From: Leptospira chreensis
GTDB taxonomy: Bacteria > Spirochaetota > Leptospiria > Leptospirales > Leptospiraceae
DNA length: 64,000 nt
Assembly (NCBI RefSeq): GCF_016919165.1
Contig: NZ_JAFFPS010000003.1
Span: 4,502 to 68,501, forward strand
Direction of reading: 5' to 3'
The position numbers and the translations under genes are program-made. The notes under the pieces were generated by a model. That model was not told where the DNA came from and did not search any database. It was given only the letters and a program-made list of their open reading frames with translations. Shown here one piece after another: positions 54,325-63,934 of this stretch (the stretch's first letter is position 1; each line of letters starts with the position of its first letter).

Positions 54325-56229
54325 ATGGCAAGGAACGAAAAAGAAGAATCGATCCATATTGGATTTAGAGAAACCATTACCTTAGTTCTACCTTATTTTC
54401 AGAAAAAACTATGGGGCCAGATCAAAGCGGTCATCTGGATTGTTTTATATCTTTCCCTCTTCCAATTATTTGTTTTACGAATTCCGATCAAAGAAGCAGG
54501 CCTTATCATCTTTGGAATTTCTGCCGTTGTTCTTGGTCTCACCTTTTTTTTAGAAGGCTTGTTTCTTGGACTTATGCCTCTCGCGGAAGCCTTGGGACTT
54601 CGATTGCCACAAAAACTAGGCCTTGTCAGCATCATGGTATTTTCTGTACTGATGGGAGTGGGCGCAACCCTGGCAGAACCTGCCATCTCCATCTTAAGAG
54701 CCTGCGGAAGTAAAGTAGCACCTTGGGATGCACCTCTACTTTATTTTTTACTCAATGAAGGATCCGTTTATCTTTATTTGTCCATAGCCATTGGTGTGGG
54801 TGTCTCTGTCGTTTTTGGGATGTTACGGTTTTTATTTGGATTTTCTTTAATGCGAATTCTTGTGCCAACCATATTCATACTGTTAGGTGTAAGTATCTAC
54901 GCATACTTTGATGAAAACCTAAAATTAATTTCAGGTCTTGCTTGGGATTCGGGTGCTGTGACCACAGGTCCTGTCACTGTACCTCTCGTTGTGGCTTTGG
55001 GAATTGGAATCTCGAAAGTAGCTGAAAAAAACGAACAAAGTAGTGCTTATGGAGTTGTAACACTTGCTTCCCTTTTCCCCATCCTCTCTGTATTCCTTGT
55101 GGGAATGTATTTTTCTGGAAAACTTCCAAAACCCATGCCAGAAGAGATTTTTTTCAAACAAGGAATTACTCTCACACAAGCAAAACTTCTGCTAGGTGAT
55201 TCGAAATGGACTCCTCCTATCAAAAAAGAATCTATATCACAACCTCCCTCTACAAAAGAATTCTATCAAAAGGCCAAAGAAAATATTTTGAATGCGTTTC
55301 AAATGGCGATGCGGGCCATCCTGCCTATTTCCATTTTTTTACTTTTGTTTTTAACACTTATATTAAGAGAAAAAATCCCATACCTGGAGGAAGTTTTTTT
55401 AGGGATTGGATTTTCTGTGATTGGACTTTCCTTATTTAATTTTGGAATCATATTTGGTTTGAACAAACTAGGCAGTCAAGTCGGGGGGAAACTCCCCTCC
55501 ACATTTCGATCCATTGAACTTATAGATTCCACAAAGTTCATTCCTAACTTCAATCCCAAGTCGGTTTTAAAAGCAGTGAATGAAGAAGGAAAAGAAGAAA
55601 AATTCTTTTATCTCAAAGAACGAAAATCGTATACAGGAATTCCTTACCACGAAGAAAACTGGAATCCCAAAAGTAAAATTTACGAATATATTCCCATTCA
55701 TGGACCCATATTCGGCAAAGAAGACAATTTACTAGGTTATTTAGTGGTTTTAGTATTTGCTTTCTTTTTGGGATACAGTGCCACTCTCGCAGAACCAGCA
55801 TTATCTGCTCTTGGAAATACGGTGGAAGAAACAACGGTTGGAACCTTTCGGAAATCCCTTCTCATCCAATCGGTAGCTGTGGGTGTTGGGCTTGGGACAT
55901 TACTTGGGATGTTAAAGATTTTACTTGAGATCCCACTTGTTTGGATCCTAGTCCCGGTATATCTAACTCTTCTCATTTTAAACACATTCAGCAAATCAGA
56001 GTTTATCGATATTGCTTGGGATAGTGCGGGAGTGACTACAGGCCCTATCACCGTTCCCCTCATCATTGCTATGGGGCTTGGGATTGGAAATCAAATGGGA
56101 ACTGTGGATGGATTTGGAGTCCTTGCCGCAGCTTCCGCCTTCCCTATTTTATCCGTTTTAATCATGGGAATGATTGTAGAAAAATCCCGCAAACTCTCGT
56201 TACGTGATCTGGAACTGAAAGAGAAATAA
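54325..56229 (+). CDS. DUF1538 duplicated membrane transporter (UmpAB-like)
   Basis: A 634-residue protein with two tandem DUF1538 halves of about five to six helices each. The halves carry matching motifs: GATLAEPAISIL and WDSGAVTTGPVTVPLVVALG in the first, SATLAEPALSALG and WDSAGVTTGPITVPLIIAMG in the second. A cytoplasmic stretch of about 110 residues (KFIPNFNPKSVLKAVNEEGK) lies between them. DUF1538 pairs (UmpA/UmpB) have been described as cation/proton antiporters, here as one chain. The PII-like gene starts one base after its stop, so gating by a nucleotide or other signal is probable. Confidence 0.82.
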   Translation: MARNEKEESIHIGFRETITLVLPYFQKKLWGQIKAVIWIVLYLSLFQLFVLRIPIKEAGLIIFGISAVVLGLTFFLEGLFLGLMPLAEALGLRLPQKLGLVSIMVFSVLMGVGATLAEPAISILRACGSKVAPWDAPLLYFLLNEGSVYLYLSIAIGVGVSVVFGMLRFLFGFSLMRILVPTIFILLGVSIYAYFDENLKLISGLAWDSGAVTTGPVTVPLVVALGIGISKVAEKNEQSSAYGVVTLASLFPILSVFLVGMYFSGKLPKPMPEEIFFKQGITLTQAKLLLGDSKWTPPIKKESISQPPSTKEFYQKAKENILNAFQMAMRAILPISIFLLLFLTLILREKIPYLEEVFLGIGFSVIGLSLFNFGIIFGLNKLGSQVGGKLPSTFRSIELIDSTKFIPNFNPKSVLKAVNEEGKEEKFFYLKERKSYTGIPYHEENWNPKSKIYEYIPIHGPIFGKEDNLLGYLVVLVFAFFLGYSATLAEPALSALGNTVEETTVGTFRKSLLIQSVAVGVGLGTLLGMLKILLEIPLVWILVPVYLTLLILNTFSKSEFIDIAWDSAGVTTGPITVPLIIAMGLGIGNQMGTVDGFGVLAAASAFPILSVLIMGMIVEKSRKLSLRDLELKEK

Positions 56230-56230
56230 A

Positions 56231-57349
56231 ATGAATTCCAAACGTAAAATCACAAGAATCACAGCCATCATTCATAGAGACTTAACTGACCTCGTTGTCT
56301 CTGCATTAAAAATAAATAAAATACATTATTTTCATATGGAAGCCGGAAGGTACCCTGTCCTTGCCAAACGAGGTTGGTTGTTTTTCGACTTTTACCAAAA
56401 TCATTCGATCATCGATACACCGGTTACTATTTTTGAAGTTTTATGTGAACCGTTAGCAGAAAACTTTTTACTCACACTTTTTCGTGATGCGGCAGAGTTG
56501 AATGTTCCAGGGCATGGAACCGTATATTCGGAGACCATTGATTTACATAGCCCGGTTCCAACCGACTACATCTTCACAACCGAAGAAAAAAACAAAGCCA
56601 TTGGTTTTTCAGGCCTCACCGGAATTTTTTGTATTCTGCCTCGCGGATCAGCAGAACCGATTGCTCGTTTGATTTTGCAAAACGGAGTGGCAGTTCCAAC
56701 TATTAGTTACGGAACCGGAACGGGTTTACGTGACAAGTTAGGTCTTTTAAGAATCACAATTCCAAAAGAAAAAGAAATTTTAAAAATCGTGGTTCATTCC
56801 TCTGACTCTGAACATGCGATGGATTTTATCATTGAAGTAGGTAGGTTAGATTTACCTGGTCGAGGTTTTATTTTTGAATTTCCCATGGGGCGCGGATTAC
56901 TCAATACCAAGGTGAGTTTGGAAGGCCCCAAACAAGCGGCCAGTATGGACCAAATCATTTCCGCATTAGATCAGTTACATGGGAACATGGATTGGAGAAA
57001 AAAATCCAACCAATTTCGCCAATCCACTCGTCAGAGAAATTATTTCGAAGGAGTGAATGTTGTTTTAAATTGTAAAGAGGAAACAATTGAATCAGTGTTG
57101 TTTAGTTTACGAAGGGTTGGCGTTTCTAGTTCCACAATTTCTTTAAACAAACTAATGCATGCGCAAAATGAAAAAAATGCGTTCACACCTGCAAGAGAAG
57201 TAGCAAACCTTCTGATTCCTAAAAAAAATCTTCCTGAAGTGCTTTCTGTATTAGATGAAATTGGTTTTTTTGGGGAAGAGACGGAAGGGATCGCCTATAC
57301 TATGGAAATCCCAAGAGCCTTCTCTTACCAATCGAAAGGGAAAAAGTAG
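56231..57349 (+). CDS. protein with three PII-like repeats, partner of the DUF1538 transporter
   Basis: A 372-residue soluble protein with three PII/CutA-like ferredoxin-fold units: about 5-110 (ITRITAIIHRDLTDLVVSAL, LNVPGHGTVYSETI), about 118-225 (GLTGIFCILPRGSAEPIARL, RLDLPGRGFIFEFPMGRG) and about 272-362 (VNVVLNCKEETIESVLFSLR, EVLSVLDEIGFFGEETEGIA). Each unit has the VPGxG or LPGRG turn or its remnant. Classic PII are homotrimers of about 112-residue chains, so one chain could supply a whole trimer in a pseudo-symmetric way. It is coupled to the DUF1538 gene, as PII (GlnB) is to AmtB. The ligand is unknown. Confidence 0.78.
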   Translation: MNSKRKITRITAIIHRDLTDLVVSALKINKIHYFHMEAGRYPVLAKRGWLFFDFYQNHSIIDTPVTIFEVLCEPLAENFLLTLFRDAAELNVPGHGTVYSETIDLHSPVPTDYIFTTEEKNKAIGFSGLTGIFCILPRGSAEPIARLILQNGVAVPTISYGTGTGLRDKLGLLRITIPKEKEILKIVVHSSDSEHAMDFIIEVGRLDLPGRGFIFEFPMGRGLLNTKVSLEGPKQAASMDQIISALDQLHGNMDWRKKSNQFRQSTRQRNYFEGVNVVLNCKEETIESVLFSLRRVGVSSSTISLNKLMHAQNEKNAFTPAREVANLLIPKKNLPEVLSVLDEIGFFGEETEGIAYTMEIPRAFSYQSKGKK

Positions 57350-57715
57350 TCCTAAAATTAGGCTCTCATTTTTTCGATTGTACATACTACTGCCTTAGCT
57401 GAAAAATTACTCTTTTTTCAACTAATTTGTTGGAGCTTCCGAATAGAGGATGGAATCTCTAAAGCTTGCGAGGCCATCTTCACGATCGCGGCCAACTAAA
57501 ACCAAATGACAAACCAGTAAAACCGAATATTTGCACAGTATATTGGCCACAGTAAGCAATATACTGTTCCAACTAACAGAATGAATGTTAAAAAACGATT
57601 CATAGAAGAACCTATGTCTACTTTAGTATCTATTCTAAATGTTAACATTCGCTATAGTATAATTTATACCGTAGGAAAAAATGAAAAGCGAAATGCGTCA
57701 CAGGACTCTATTTAA
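57350..57715. other. 366-bp intergenic region before the giant lipoprotein gene
   Basis: No gene supported. It holds a weak hairpin right after the PII-like stop (CCTAA-AA-TTAGG at about 57351-57362, then CTCTCATTTTTT), the inverted repeat at 57535-57567, and a palindrome GTATAA-T-TTATAC at 57657-57669 preceded by GCTATAG. The last could include a -10 (TATAAT at 57658-57663). Confidence 0.5.
57535..57567. promoter_or_regulatory. perfect 11-bp inverted repeat upstream of the giant lipoprotein
   Basis: ACAGTATATTG (57535-57545) and CAATATACTGT (57557-57567) are exact inverted arms with an 11-bp spacer, arm centres 22 bp apart or about two helix turns. The inner parts resemble the repeat upstream of 28621 (TATATTG and CAATATA), whose arm centres are 32 bp apart, about one turn more. 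It may be an operator or a cruciform-prone site. Confidence 0.45.
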
Positions 57716-60700
57716 ATGAAAAATAAAACTTTAATCACTCTCTTCCTTCTCTGTCATTGTTCTTTGATTCAAAATACAAAAAATCAATTTGGAAATATCA
57801 TAATTGCCTTTCTAAGTAATACAGGTTTCTACTCTGGTGAAGATAGATTGCCGGCGCCAGTAGATATAGTTCCAGCACCAACATTAACAATTCTTAATAA
57901 CTCAGTATTCGCAAGTAATGTGAACAGTTTAAAAATTGCAAAAGCACCAACGGAAACGCCAATTTTAGTCCAAGGGAAAATGGTTCCCATTGGAGACGTT
58001 TATGATATAGGGCTCAACTTCGAAACCTTTACTGGGATAAATCCCGAGGAAGCCAAATCCGTAATTTTTGCAGAGCCCATTACCTTCGAATATAAATATA
58101 ATAAAACAAGTCTAACAGAGGCAGGTTTTATTGAGGAATTTACTGTCTATTATTTCGATGTTTTTTCTGAGAAATGGCTCCCGATGGACAACATAGTAGT
58201 CGATATAGAAAAACAAACAATTCAAGTAGCAACAAATCATTTTACACCTTTTGTTTTAACGGCTCTACCTACTCCCGTAAACACAGGAGTGGCCCTTGCA
58301 CCGCAATGTCTTTCCACTACCATGCCTATCACTGGAGAAGGCGGTGCCCAGTGGACTCAGCTTGATGCACATTTCAAATATTACAAAGACAGAAATTATA
58401 CGATTACACCCAACAACGATTTTTATGAATTGGGTCTAAACCGATCTTTTGGAATTTCCACATGTAATGGCGGAACACCTCAGGCAGGGTCAGCACCCTG
58501 TGGAAGTTTTGCTGAACATAAACACAATACAAATATGAATTATATTAACTTCGTAGCAGAAGAAGACCTCACAGTTTATATCATGTATGATAGAAGAGGA
58601 ACCAGCGACGCAAGTTGGCTTGCTACCGAGAATTGGATTTTAGATACCCGTACCATCCAAACAACGGATGCAGTCGGAAGTTATAAAGTATATTATAAAG
58701 AATTTTTAAAGGATAGTCTTGTCGCCCTTCATGGCAACAGAGTTGGTCTTCCCACAAATACAGCAGTCGATACCAATTATTGGGTAGCCATCAAAAGAAA
58801 GGAAAATACCCCAGGGACTTGCCTTGCCTCTGCTGAAAATTTTCAGAATCCAATCACTCATTTCACGGCAATTCCAGGTCAAACTACATCCACTCTACTT
58901 TGGAAGGACATTGATTTAAACTCTATTTCCAACCTCATCATACGAAGGAAAAAAAATTCACCTCCATCAAGCCCAGCAGATGGACTCCCTGTCTTTGGAG
59001 AAGAAATTTCTACCATAGGATTTAAAGATAAACTTTTAGAAGAAAATACAACATACTACTATTCCTTCTTTGCCTTAAACTCGGAAGCTGTCGTTTCACT
59101 TGCACAGACAGTTCTCGTTGTCACAGGACAAGACTCTGACAATGATGGGATTCGTGACATTTTTGAATCCGACTTATCTTGCCCAGCTTACTTTTGGTTC
59201 CCTGTCTGCACAACAAATGCCAATCTCGCAGATTCAGACTCTGATGGGATTGATGATCTTACGGAAATCATCCAACAAACGAACCCGAATGATCCCGACA
59301 CTAGTCCACCAAACATCACTTCATTCACTCTTTTAAGTGAATCACCAACCTACTTTCCCATTGCAAAATTTTCAGCAAACGCTACTGACAATGTTCCGGG
59401 GAAGGAAATCGATTGGCTTATCACCAAAACCAGCGTAAAACCAAAATTTGATCAACCGAATTGGCAAACGGGTAACATTTCCCCTTCGCTTAAAGAATTT
59501 TCTGGGATTGAATTAAAAGATTTAGGGAACCAATCCTTTTATGTTTGGGCGAAAGATAAAGCAGGGAATATCAGCAATTTATTCACCCCAGTAGAAGTCA
59601 ATGTTTTGGGGTTTCAGTATCCGGATCATATAATCTCAGTGGAAAATAACCAAATAAAGATTTACAAACACAATTTATTGACAAATGTTTTGGAACAGAA
59701 AATCGCAAAGACTATCGATTCTTACTTTAACATCTTTCAAACTTTTTTATCAAAGGATGGGAAATATTTTTTTCTGTTATCGGATGTATACAATTCTGAT
59801 TACGAGGAATATTATTTATCCGTGTATCGAATCGATTACGATAACGAAACAATAACCTTTGCTGATAAAAAGTCCGTACTTCCTTTAAAATTTGAACTAT
59901 CGAGGAATGAAAATTATTTAATAGGAACTCATGGTGGTTATAGTGTAGCTAAATTCACATTTAATAAAACCAATGGAACAATTACTAATAACAGTTACAC
60001 AGGAAATCTTGATCCTTATGATGGTAATGCTGGCTGGCTAGGATGGACAATCATAACTAAAATCCACCCTAAAAAAGATTGGGTTTATGCATTCCATCAC
60101 TATAATCGTTACCATATAGTAGATATACCTTCTCTAAGTAAACTTTCTTCTCAAAGTATCGGATCAAATGATCTTGACAACTTGTATACATTGAAGTTTC
60201 ATCCGAGCGGTCTATATGCTTATTTTTTACAATCAATGGAATTGAAAGTAACAAATGTAGACCAAATCACTGGCCAACTTTATAATTTAAGAAATCCAAT
60301 AAGCAATTCAAATTCAGGCCCACAAAAGTTTATTATATCAGAAGATGGATTGATACTTTTAACTACTGAAAACTTTGGACAATCACTTGGAAATTATGAG
60401 ATAGATCCATCAAATGGGAATCTTACAAAAAAAGAAACCATTGCCATCGGGGGAAACTTTCGCTCGGTATTAATTGATAACACTTCCCAGTTTGTTTACT
60501 TAAAATATAGCAAAGTTGAAAATAATATTACACAAATTAGAACTAAAATATTCAAAGTTGATAAAACCACTCGGAAATTGAACCAAGTGGGAGATCAGAT
60601 TTTAGGCGAAGATAATCACTACCAAAATCAAGTCGTCCAATCCTACGACAATACCAATCCCCCCGTAGAAGTTTCACTCACGCAAACCAACCAATTAGGA

Positions 60701-61522
60701 TTTCTACAAAAGGATGGTGTGGCAAAATACCCAGCACCAAATACTATATTGACAGGCGCGATTATGAACCAATCTTGTGGTTTAATTCCTCCTTCAGTTT
60801 TTGGTGATCCTTGCCATATATACACAAAGACAGGCCAACCCATGATCGATCGTTCCATTGGAAACTCAATTCAATTGTCGAAAACGATTTCCGATTCTGC
60901 CTTCTTTCGATGTAACAAAAACGAGTCGAATTTTTCCGAGTCCCTTTCCGTGAATGATTCCAGCAATAATTCAGTAATTATTCAATCTTTTGGGGATTTT
61001 TGGTCAAAAAAACTATCCTTTGACTTTCGTCCTCTGGACCCTAAATTACTTTTAAATTACTCACTTACCGATAATTCTTCAGAGTGTTTGTCACTGGGTT
61101 CTAATGTAACGAACCAATCGATCGCCTTTACAAAAAAGAAGATTTCACTGAAAGGAGTAGTCGAAACTGTAGCGGGCTCTCCACCACCTGCATATTTTTC
61201 AATGCCAAATTTGAGACACAATCAAATGATCAATGGTAGAGCACTTCCAAGAACTTTACATGTTGTTAACTGTACGATGGAACGCTTCGACTGTCTTGTT
61301 GGTCCGAATCTAATCAATTTATTCTGTAATCGTAGGTTCATGACATTTGGAAGCTACTTAAACGACAACAAAACGCCTATTGAATTCTGCGCAAGTTCGG
61401 CGGAAACTTTAGATCGTATCATATTTCAAAATCCCATATTTAGATTTGGATATATTAAATCTGTCTCATTTACTGAAGAAACTCGGTGGCTATGGGAAAA
61501 TTATCAAATATCAGATCCTTAA
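57716..61522 (+). CDS. giant lipoprotein with thrombospondin-3 motifs and propeller-like repeats
   Basis: A 1268-residue probable lipoprotein (LFLLCHC, Cys13 or Cys15). Residues about 50-195 are beta-rich with a ZU5/GPS-like tail FDVFSEKWLPMDNIVVDI. Near 370-460 is an Fn3-like stretch. Two Ca-binding thrombospondin type 3 motifs follow: DSDNDGIRD near 472 and DSDSDGIDD near 508, separated by a Cys pair. From about 640 to 980 there are repeats such as LSKDGKYFFLLSD, HPSGLYAYFL, SEDGLILLTT and NTSQFVYLKY, the blade pattern of a lactonase-like beta-propeller. The C-terminal 280 residues are unassigned. Likely a surface adhesin or binding protein. Isolated gene. Confidence 0.72.
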   Translation: MKNKTLITLFLLCHCSLIQNTKNQFGNIIIAFLSNTGFYSGEDRLPAPVDIVPAPTLTILNNSVFASNVNSLKIAKAPTETPILVQGKMVPIGDVYDIGLNFETFTGINPEEAKSVIFAEPITFEYKYNKTSLTEAGFIEEFTVYYFDVFSEKWLPMDNIVVDIEKQTIQVATNHFTPFVLTALPTPVNTGVALAPQCLSTTMPITGEGGAQWTQLDAHFKYYKDRNYTITPNNDFYELGLNRSFGISTCNGGTPQAGSAPCGSFAEHKHNTNMNYINFVAEEDLTVYIMYDRRGTSDASWLATENWILDTRTIQTTDAVGSYKVYYKEFLKDSLVALHGNRVGLPTNTAVDTNYWVAIKRKENTPGTCLASAENFQNPITHFTAIPGQTTSTLLWKDIDLNSISNLIIRRKKNSPPSSPADGLPVFGEEISTIGFKDKLLEENTTYYYSFFALNSEAVVSLAQTVLVVTGQDSDNDGIRDIFESDLSCPAYFWFPVCTTNANLADSDSDGIDDLTEIIQQTNPNDPDTSPPNITSFTLLSESPTYFPIAKFSANATDNVPGKEIDWLITKTSVKPKFDQPNWQTGNISPSLKEFSGIELKDLGNQSFYVWAKDKAGNISNLFTPVEVNVLGFQYPDHIISVENNQIKIYKHNLLTNVLEQKIAKTIDSYFNIFQTFLSKDGKYFFLLSDVYNSDYEEYYLSVYRIDYDNETITFADKKSVLPLKFELSRNENYLIGTHGGYSVAKFTFNKTNGTITNNSYTGNLDPYDGNAGWLGWTIITKIHPKKDWVYAFHHYNRYHIVDIPSLSKLSSQSIGSNDLDNLYTLKFHPSGLYAYFLQSMELKVTNVDQITGQLYNLRNPISNSNSGPQKFIISEDGLILLTTENFGQSLGNYEIDPSNGNLTKKETIAIGGNFRSVLIDNTSQFVYLKYSKVENNITQIRTKIFKVDKTTRKLNQVGDQILGEDNHYQNQVVQSYDNTNPPVEVSLTQTNQLGFLQKDGVAKYPAPNTILTGAIMNQSCGLIPPSVFGDPCHIYTKTGQPMIDRSIGNSIQLSKTISDSAFFRCNKNESNFSESLSVNDSSNNSVIIQSFGDFWSKKLSFDFRPLDPKLLLNYSLTDNSSECLSLGSNVTNQSIAFTKKKISLKGVVETVAGSPPPAYFSMPNLRHNQMINGRALPRTLHVVNCTMERFDCLVGPNLINLFCNRRFMTFGSYLNDNKTPIEFCASSAETLDRIIFQNPIFRFGYIKSVSFTEETRWLWENYQISDP

Positions 61523-61683
61523 AATGCAACTCAATTAGCCTTATTAAGACTCAATTCATGTAATTTAGAATTGCAAGAATGACTCGGATGGATTTGAGAG
61601 GGCTTCGAATGAGTGGCGTGGAGAAAAAACGAAATACAGAACTTTGTCAATCCGCTAAACCATTTGAATTGACTAGAGAATCA

Positions 61684-61715
61684 CCAAGCCCAGCCCCATC
61701 AAAGGCTAGACTTGG
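61684..61715 (-). terminator. hairpin downstream of fabG
   Basis: On the minus strand CCAAGTCTAGCC pairs with GGCTGGGCTTGG (12 bp with two G-U pairs), about 20 bases after the fabG stop. The G-U pairs become mismatches on the other strand, so it belongs to the fabG transcript. No T-tract follows. The 214-bp gap to the giant lipoprotein holds nothing else I can support. Confidence 0.45.
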
Positions 61716-61736
61716 ATTTAGTTACTAAATTAAATC

Positions 61737-62498
61737 CTAGTGACCGCCACCTGGTAAAAATCCGCCACCGTTAATGTCCAATACATGTCCTGTGATAAAG
61801 GATGATGCATCAGAAGCAAGGAAAGCAATTCCGTTGGCGATGTCTTCAGGAAGACCTGCACGTTTGAGTGGGATCGCTTGCACCATACCATGTCTGATAT
61901 TTTCAGGAATTGCTTCTGTCATTTCTGTTGCAATAAAACCCGGGGCAATCGCGTTACAACGAACTTTTCTAGAAGCCATCTCGAGAGCCACAGCCTTTGT
62001 AAAACCAATCACACCTGCTTTGGAAGCAGAATAATTTGTTTGTCCAATGTTTCCGTTTTCACCAGAGATAGAAGAAAGGTTGATGATCGATCCACCATTT
62101 TCTTGTTTCATCATAACTTTGATAGCTGCTTGTGTGCAGAGATAAGTTCCAGTCAGGTTCACTGCAATGACAGCATCCCACTGCTCTTTTTTCATTCTCA
62201 TAAGGAGAGTGTCACGAGTGATTCCTGCGTTATTCACGAGGATGTCGACTGTTCCAAATTCTTTTTTCGCCGCATCAATTAGTTTTTGTGCATCTTCTTC
62301 TATTGATACGTTAGCAACAACAGCGATTGCTTTGTATCCTTTGGATTTTAATTCTTCCGCAGTGGCATTGGTTGCTTCTGGGTTCATATCCGCTACAACG
62401 ATATTGGCTCCAAGAGAAGCAAGTTTCAAACAAGTTGCTTTTCCAATTCCTCTTGCTCCACCTGTGACGATGGCTGTTTTTCCTGATAAACTAATCAT
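61737..62498 (-). CDS. fabG: 3-oxoacyl-ACP reductase FabG
   Basis: A 253-residue short-chain dehydrogenase that reduces 3-oxoacyl-ACP with NADPH. Cofactor motif TGGARGIG at 12-19, NNAG at 89-92, the catalytic Ser143, Tyr156 and Lys160 in YSASK, and late GFIATEMTEAIPE and ITGHVLDINGGGF, which fit FabG well. It lies 76 bp after plsX on the same strand; acpP and rnc, its usual downstream neighbours, appear only after the 9.4-kb plus-strand block. Confidence 0.92.
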   Translation of the reverse strand: MISLSGKTAIVTGGARGIGKATCLKLASLGANIVVADMNPEATNATAEELKSKGYKAIAVVANVSIEEDAQKLIDAAKKEFGTVDILVNNAGITRDTLLMRMKKEQWDAVIAVNLTGTYLCTQAAIKVMMKQENGGSIINLSSISGENGNIGQTNYSASKAGVIGFTKAVALEMASRKVRCNAIAPGFIATEMTEAIPENIRHGMVQAIPLKRAGLPEDIANGIAFLASDASSFITGHVLDINGGGFLPGGGH

Positions 62499-62574
62499 TT
62501 GATTTTTTCCTCTTCTTTTCTAATTCCTAAAAATATTTTCTAAATGAAATGAATCTTAATGAATCCTTTTGAAT

Positions 62575-63597
62575 TTAAACCGAATCGCCGAGTAAAGTTT
62601 TGTATTCGCCAAGTCTTGTTCGAATCCGATCGTTGATTCCGTGTTTGGCGCACTCGGAGATAACACGAACAGCATTTTTCACTGCCAATGCGTTGGAAGA
62701 ACCATGACCAATCATACAGATCCCTTCTACACCAAGAAGAAGGGCACCGCCATATTCCGCATAGTCTAAACGTTTTTTCACAGCGGTAAAAGTTGACTTT
62801 AAAAGTAAGGCACCGGTTTGGGCAAGGCTTGATTGTCTGATGGAATTTTTCAAAACATTGAAGATGGATTTGGCGAGACCTTCTGTTGCTTTGAGAACAA
62901 TGTTCCCAATAAAACCATCACAGACAACAACGTCTACTTCACGACCACCACCATAAAGATCGCGGCCTTCTACGTTTCCAACAAAGTTAAAAGGGATTTT
63001 TTTTAAGAGATCAAAGGTTTTGACAGAAACGGTATTTCCTTTTTTGTCTTCCTCTCCATTGGAAAGGATTCCCACTTTTGGATTTTGGATTCCAAAAAGT
63101 TCACGGGCATAAATTTCACCCATCACAGCAAACTGAGCTAAATATTCAGGTTTACAATCGACATTCGCACCGGCATCGAGCAAAAGAACAGGTGGTCCTT
63201 CCTCTCGTGGAATATGCGCAGCAATGGGAGGTCGCAGAACGCCGGGTAGGCGGCCGAGATGTAACAACGCGGCGGCCATAGTAGCACCTGTGTTTCCCGG
63301 AGAAAACACACCGATACATTCTTTATCTGCTACTAAACGAACTGCTTTGACTACGGAAGAATCCTCCATAGCGCGGACTGCTATCGAAGGAGAATCATTC
63401 ATACCGATGATCTCAGTAGAATGAATGACACGGATTTTTTCTGTGTCATAATCAAATTTTAACAGGATATCGAGTAACTCTTGTTCGTCGCCGACGAGAG
63501 AAACCGACAGTCCGAATTCTCGTACTGCCAGAACCGCGCCCTCGACGATACCTTCAGGGCCGTAATCTCCGCTCATCGCGTCCACGGCGACCCACAT
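62575..63597 (-). CDS. plsX: phosphate acyltransferase PlsX
   Basis: A 340-residue PlsX that makes acyl-phosphate from acyl-ACP for phospholipid synthesis. Seen: [20 protein letters not shown] at the N terminus, [53 protein letters not shown] and [20 protein letters not shown]. It starts 5 bp after rpmF. In the rpmF-plsX pair ribosome and membrane synthesis genes are commonly linked. Confidence 0.96.
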   Translation of the reverse strand: MWVAVDAMSGDYGPEGIVEGAVLAVREFGLSVSLVGDEQELLDILLKFDYDTEKIRVIHSTEIIGMNDSPSIAVRAMEDSSVVKAVRLVADKECIGVFSPGNTGATMAAALLHLGRLPGVLRPPIAAHIPREEGPPVLLLDAGANVDCKPEYLAQFAVMGEIYARELFGIQNPKVGILSNGEEDKKGNTVSVKTFDLLKKIPFNFVGNVEGRDLYGGGREVDVVVCDGFIGNIVLKATEGLAKSIFNVLKNSIRQSSLAQTGALLLKSTFTAVKKRLDYAEYGGALLLGVEGICMIGHGSSNALAVKNAVRVISECAKHGINDRIRTRLGEYKTLLGDSV

Positions 63598-63602
63598 AAT
63601 GG

Positions 63603-63803
63603 TTAGTTATCTTCGGTCGTTTTTTTAACTTTTTGAGCGACTACGAGTTTTCCCTTATAAAAACCGCAATAAGGGCAAACACGGTGGGACAGAACAAATG
63701 AACCACAATTGGAACACGGGTTTAAGTTAGGCTTGCCTATCGCGTGATGGGCTCTTTTCGTTCTAACTTTCGATTTTGATTTACGTCTCTTTGGGACTGC
63801 CAT
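63603..63803 (-). CDS. rpmF: 50S ribosomal protein L32
   Basis: A 66-residue L32: [20 protein letters not shown], then a zinc ribbon with CSNC and CPYC. The Zn-binding form has all four Cys. AGGAT stands before the ATG. First gene of the rpmF-plsX-fabG run. Confidence 0.96.
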   Translation of the reverse strand: MAVPKRRKSKSKVRTKRAHHAIGKPNLNPCSNCGSFVLSHRVCPYCGFYKGKLVVAQKVKKTTEDN

Positions 63804-63934
63804 GGCTATCCTCTATGGAATTATAACTGGTTTTTACTATGTTTTGGAAAACGAATGTGAAAACAATATTTTAATTTTCTAGGCTCTCGATAAGAGACCG
63901 TAATTCGCTATGTTTATGATAAAAAGCAGGCCGA

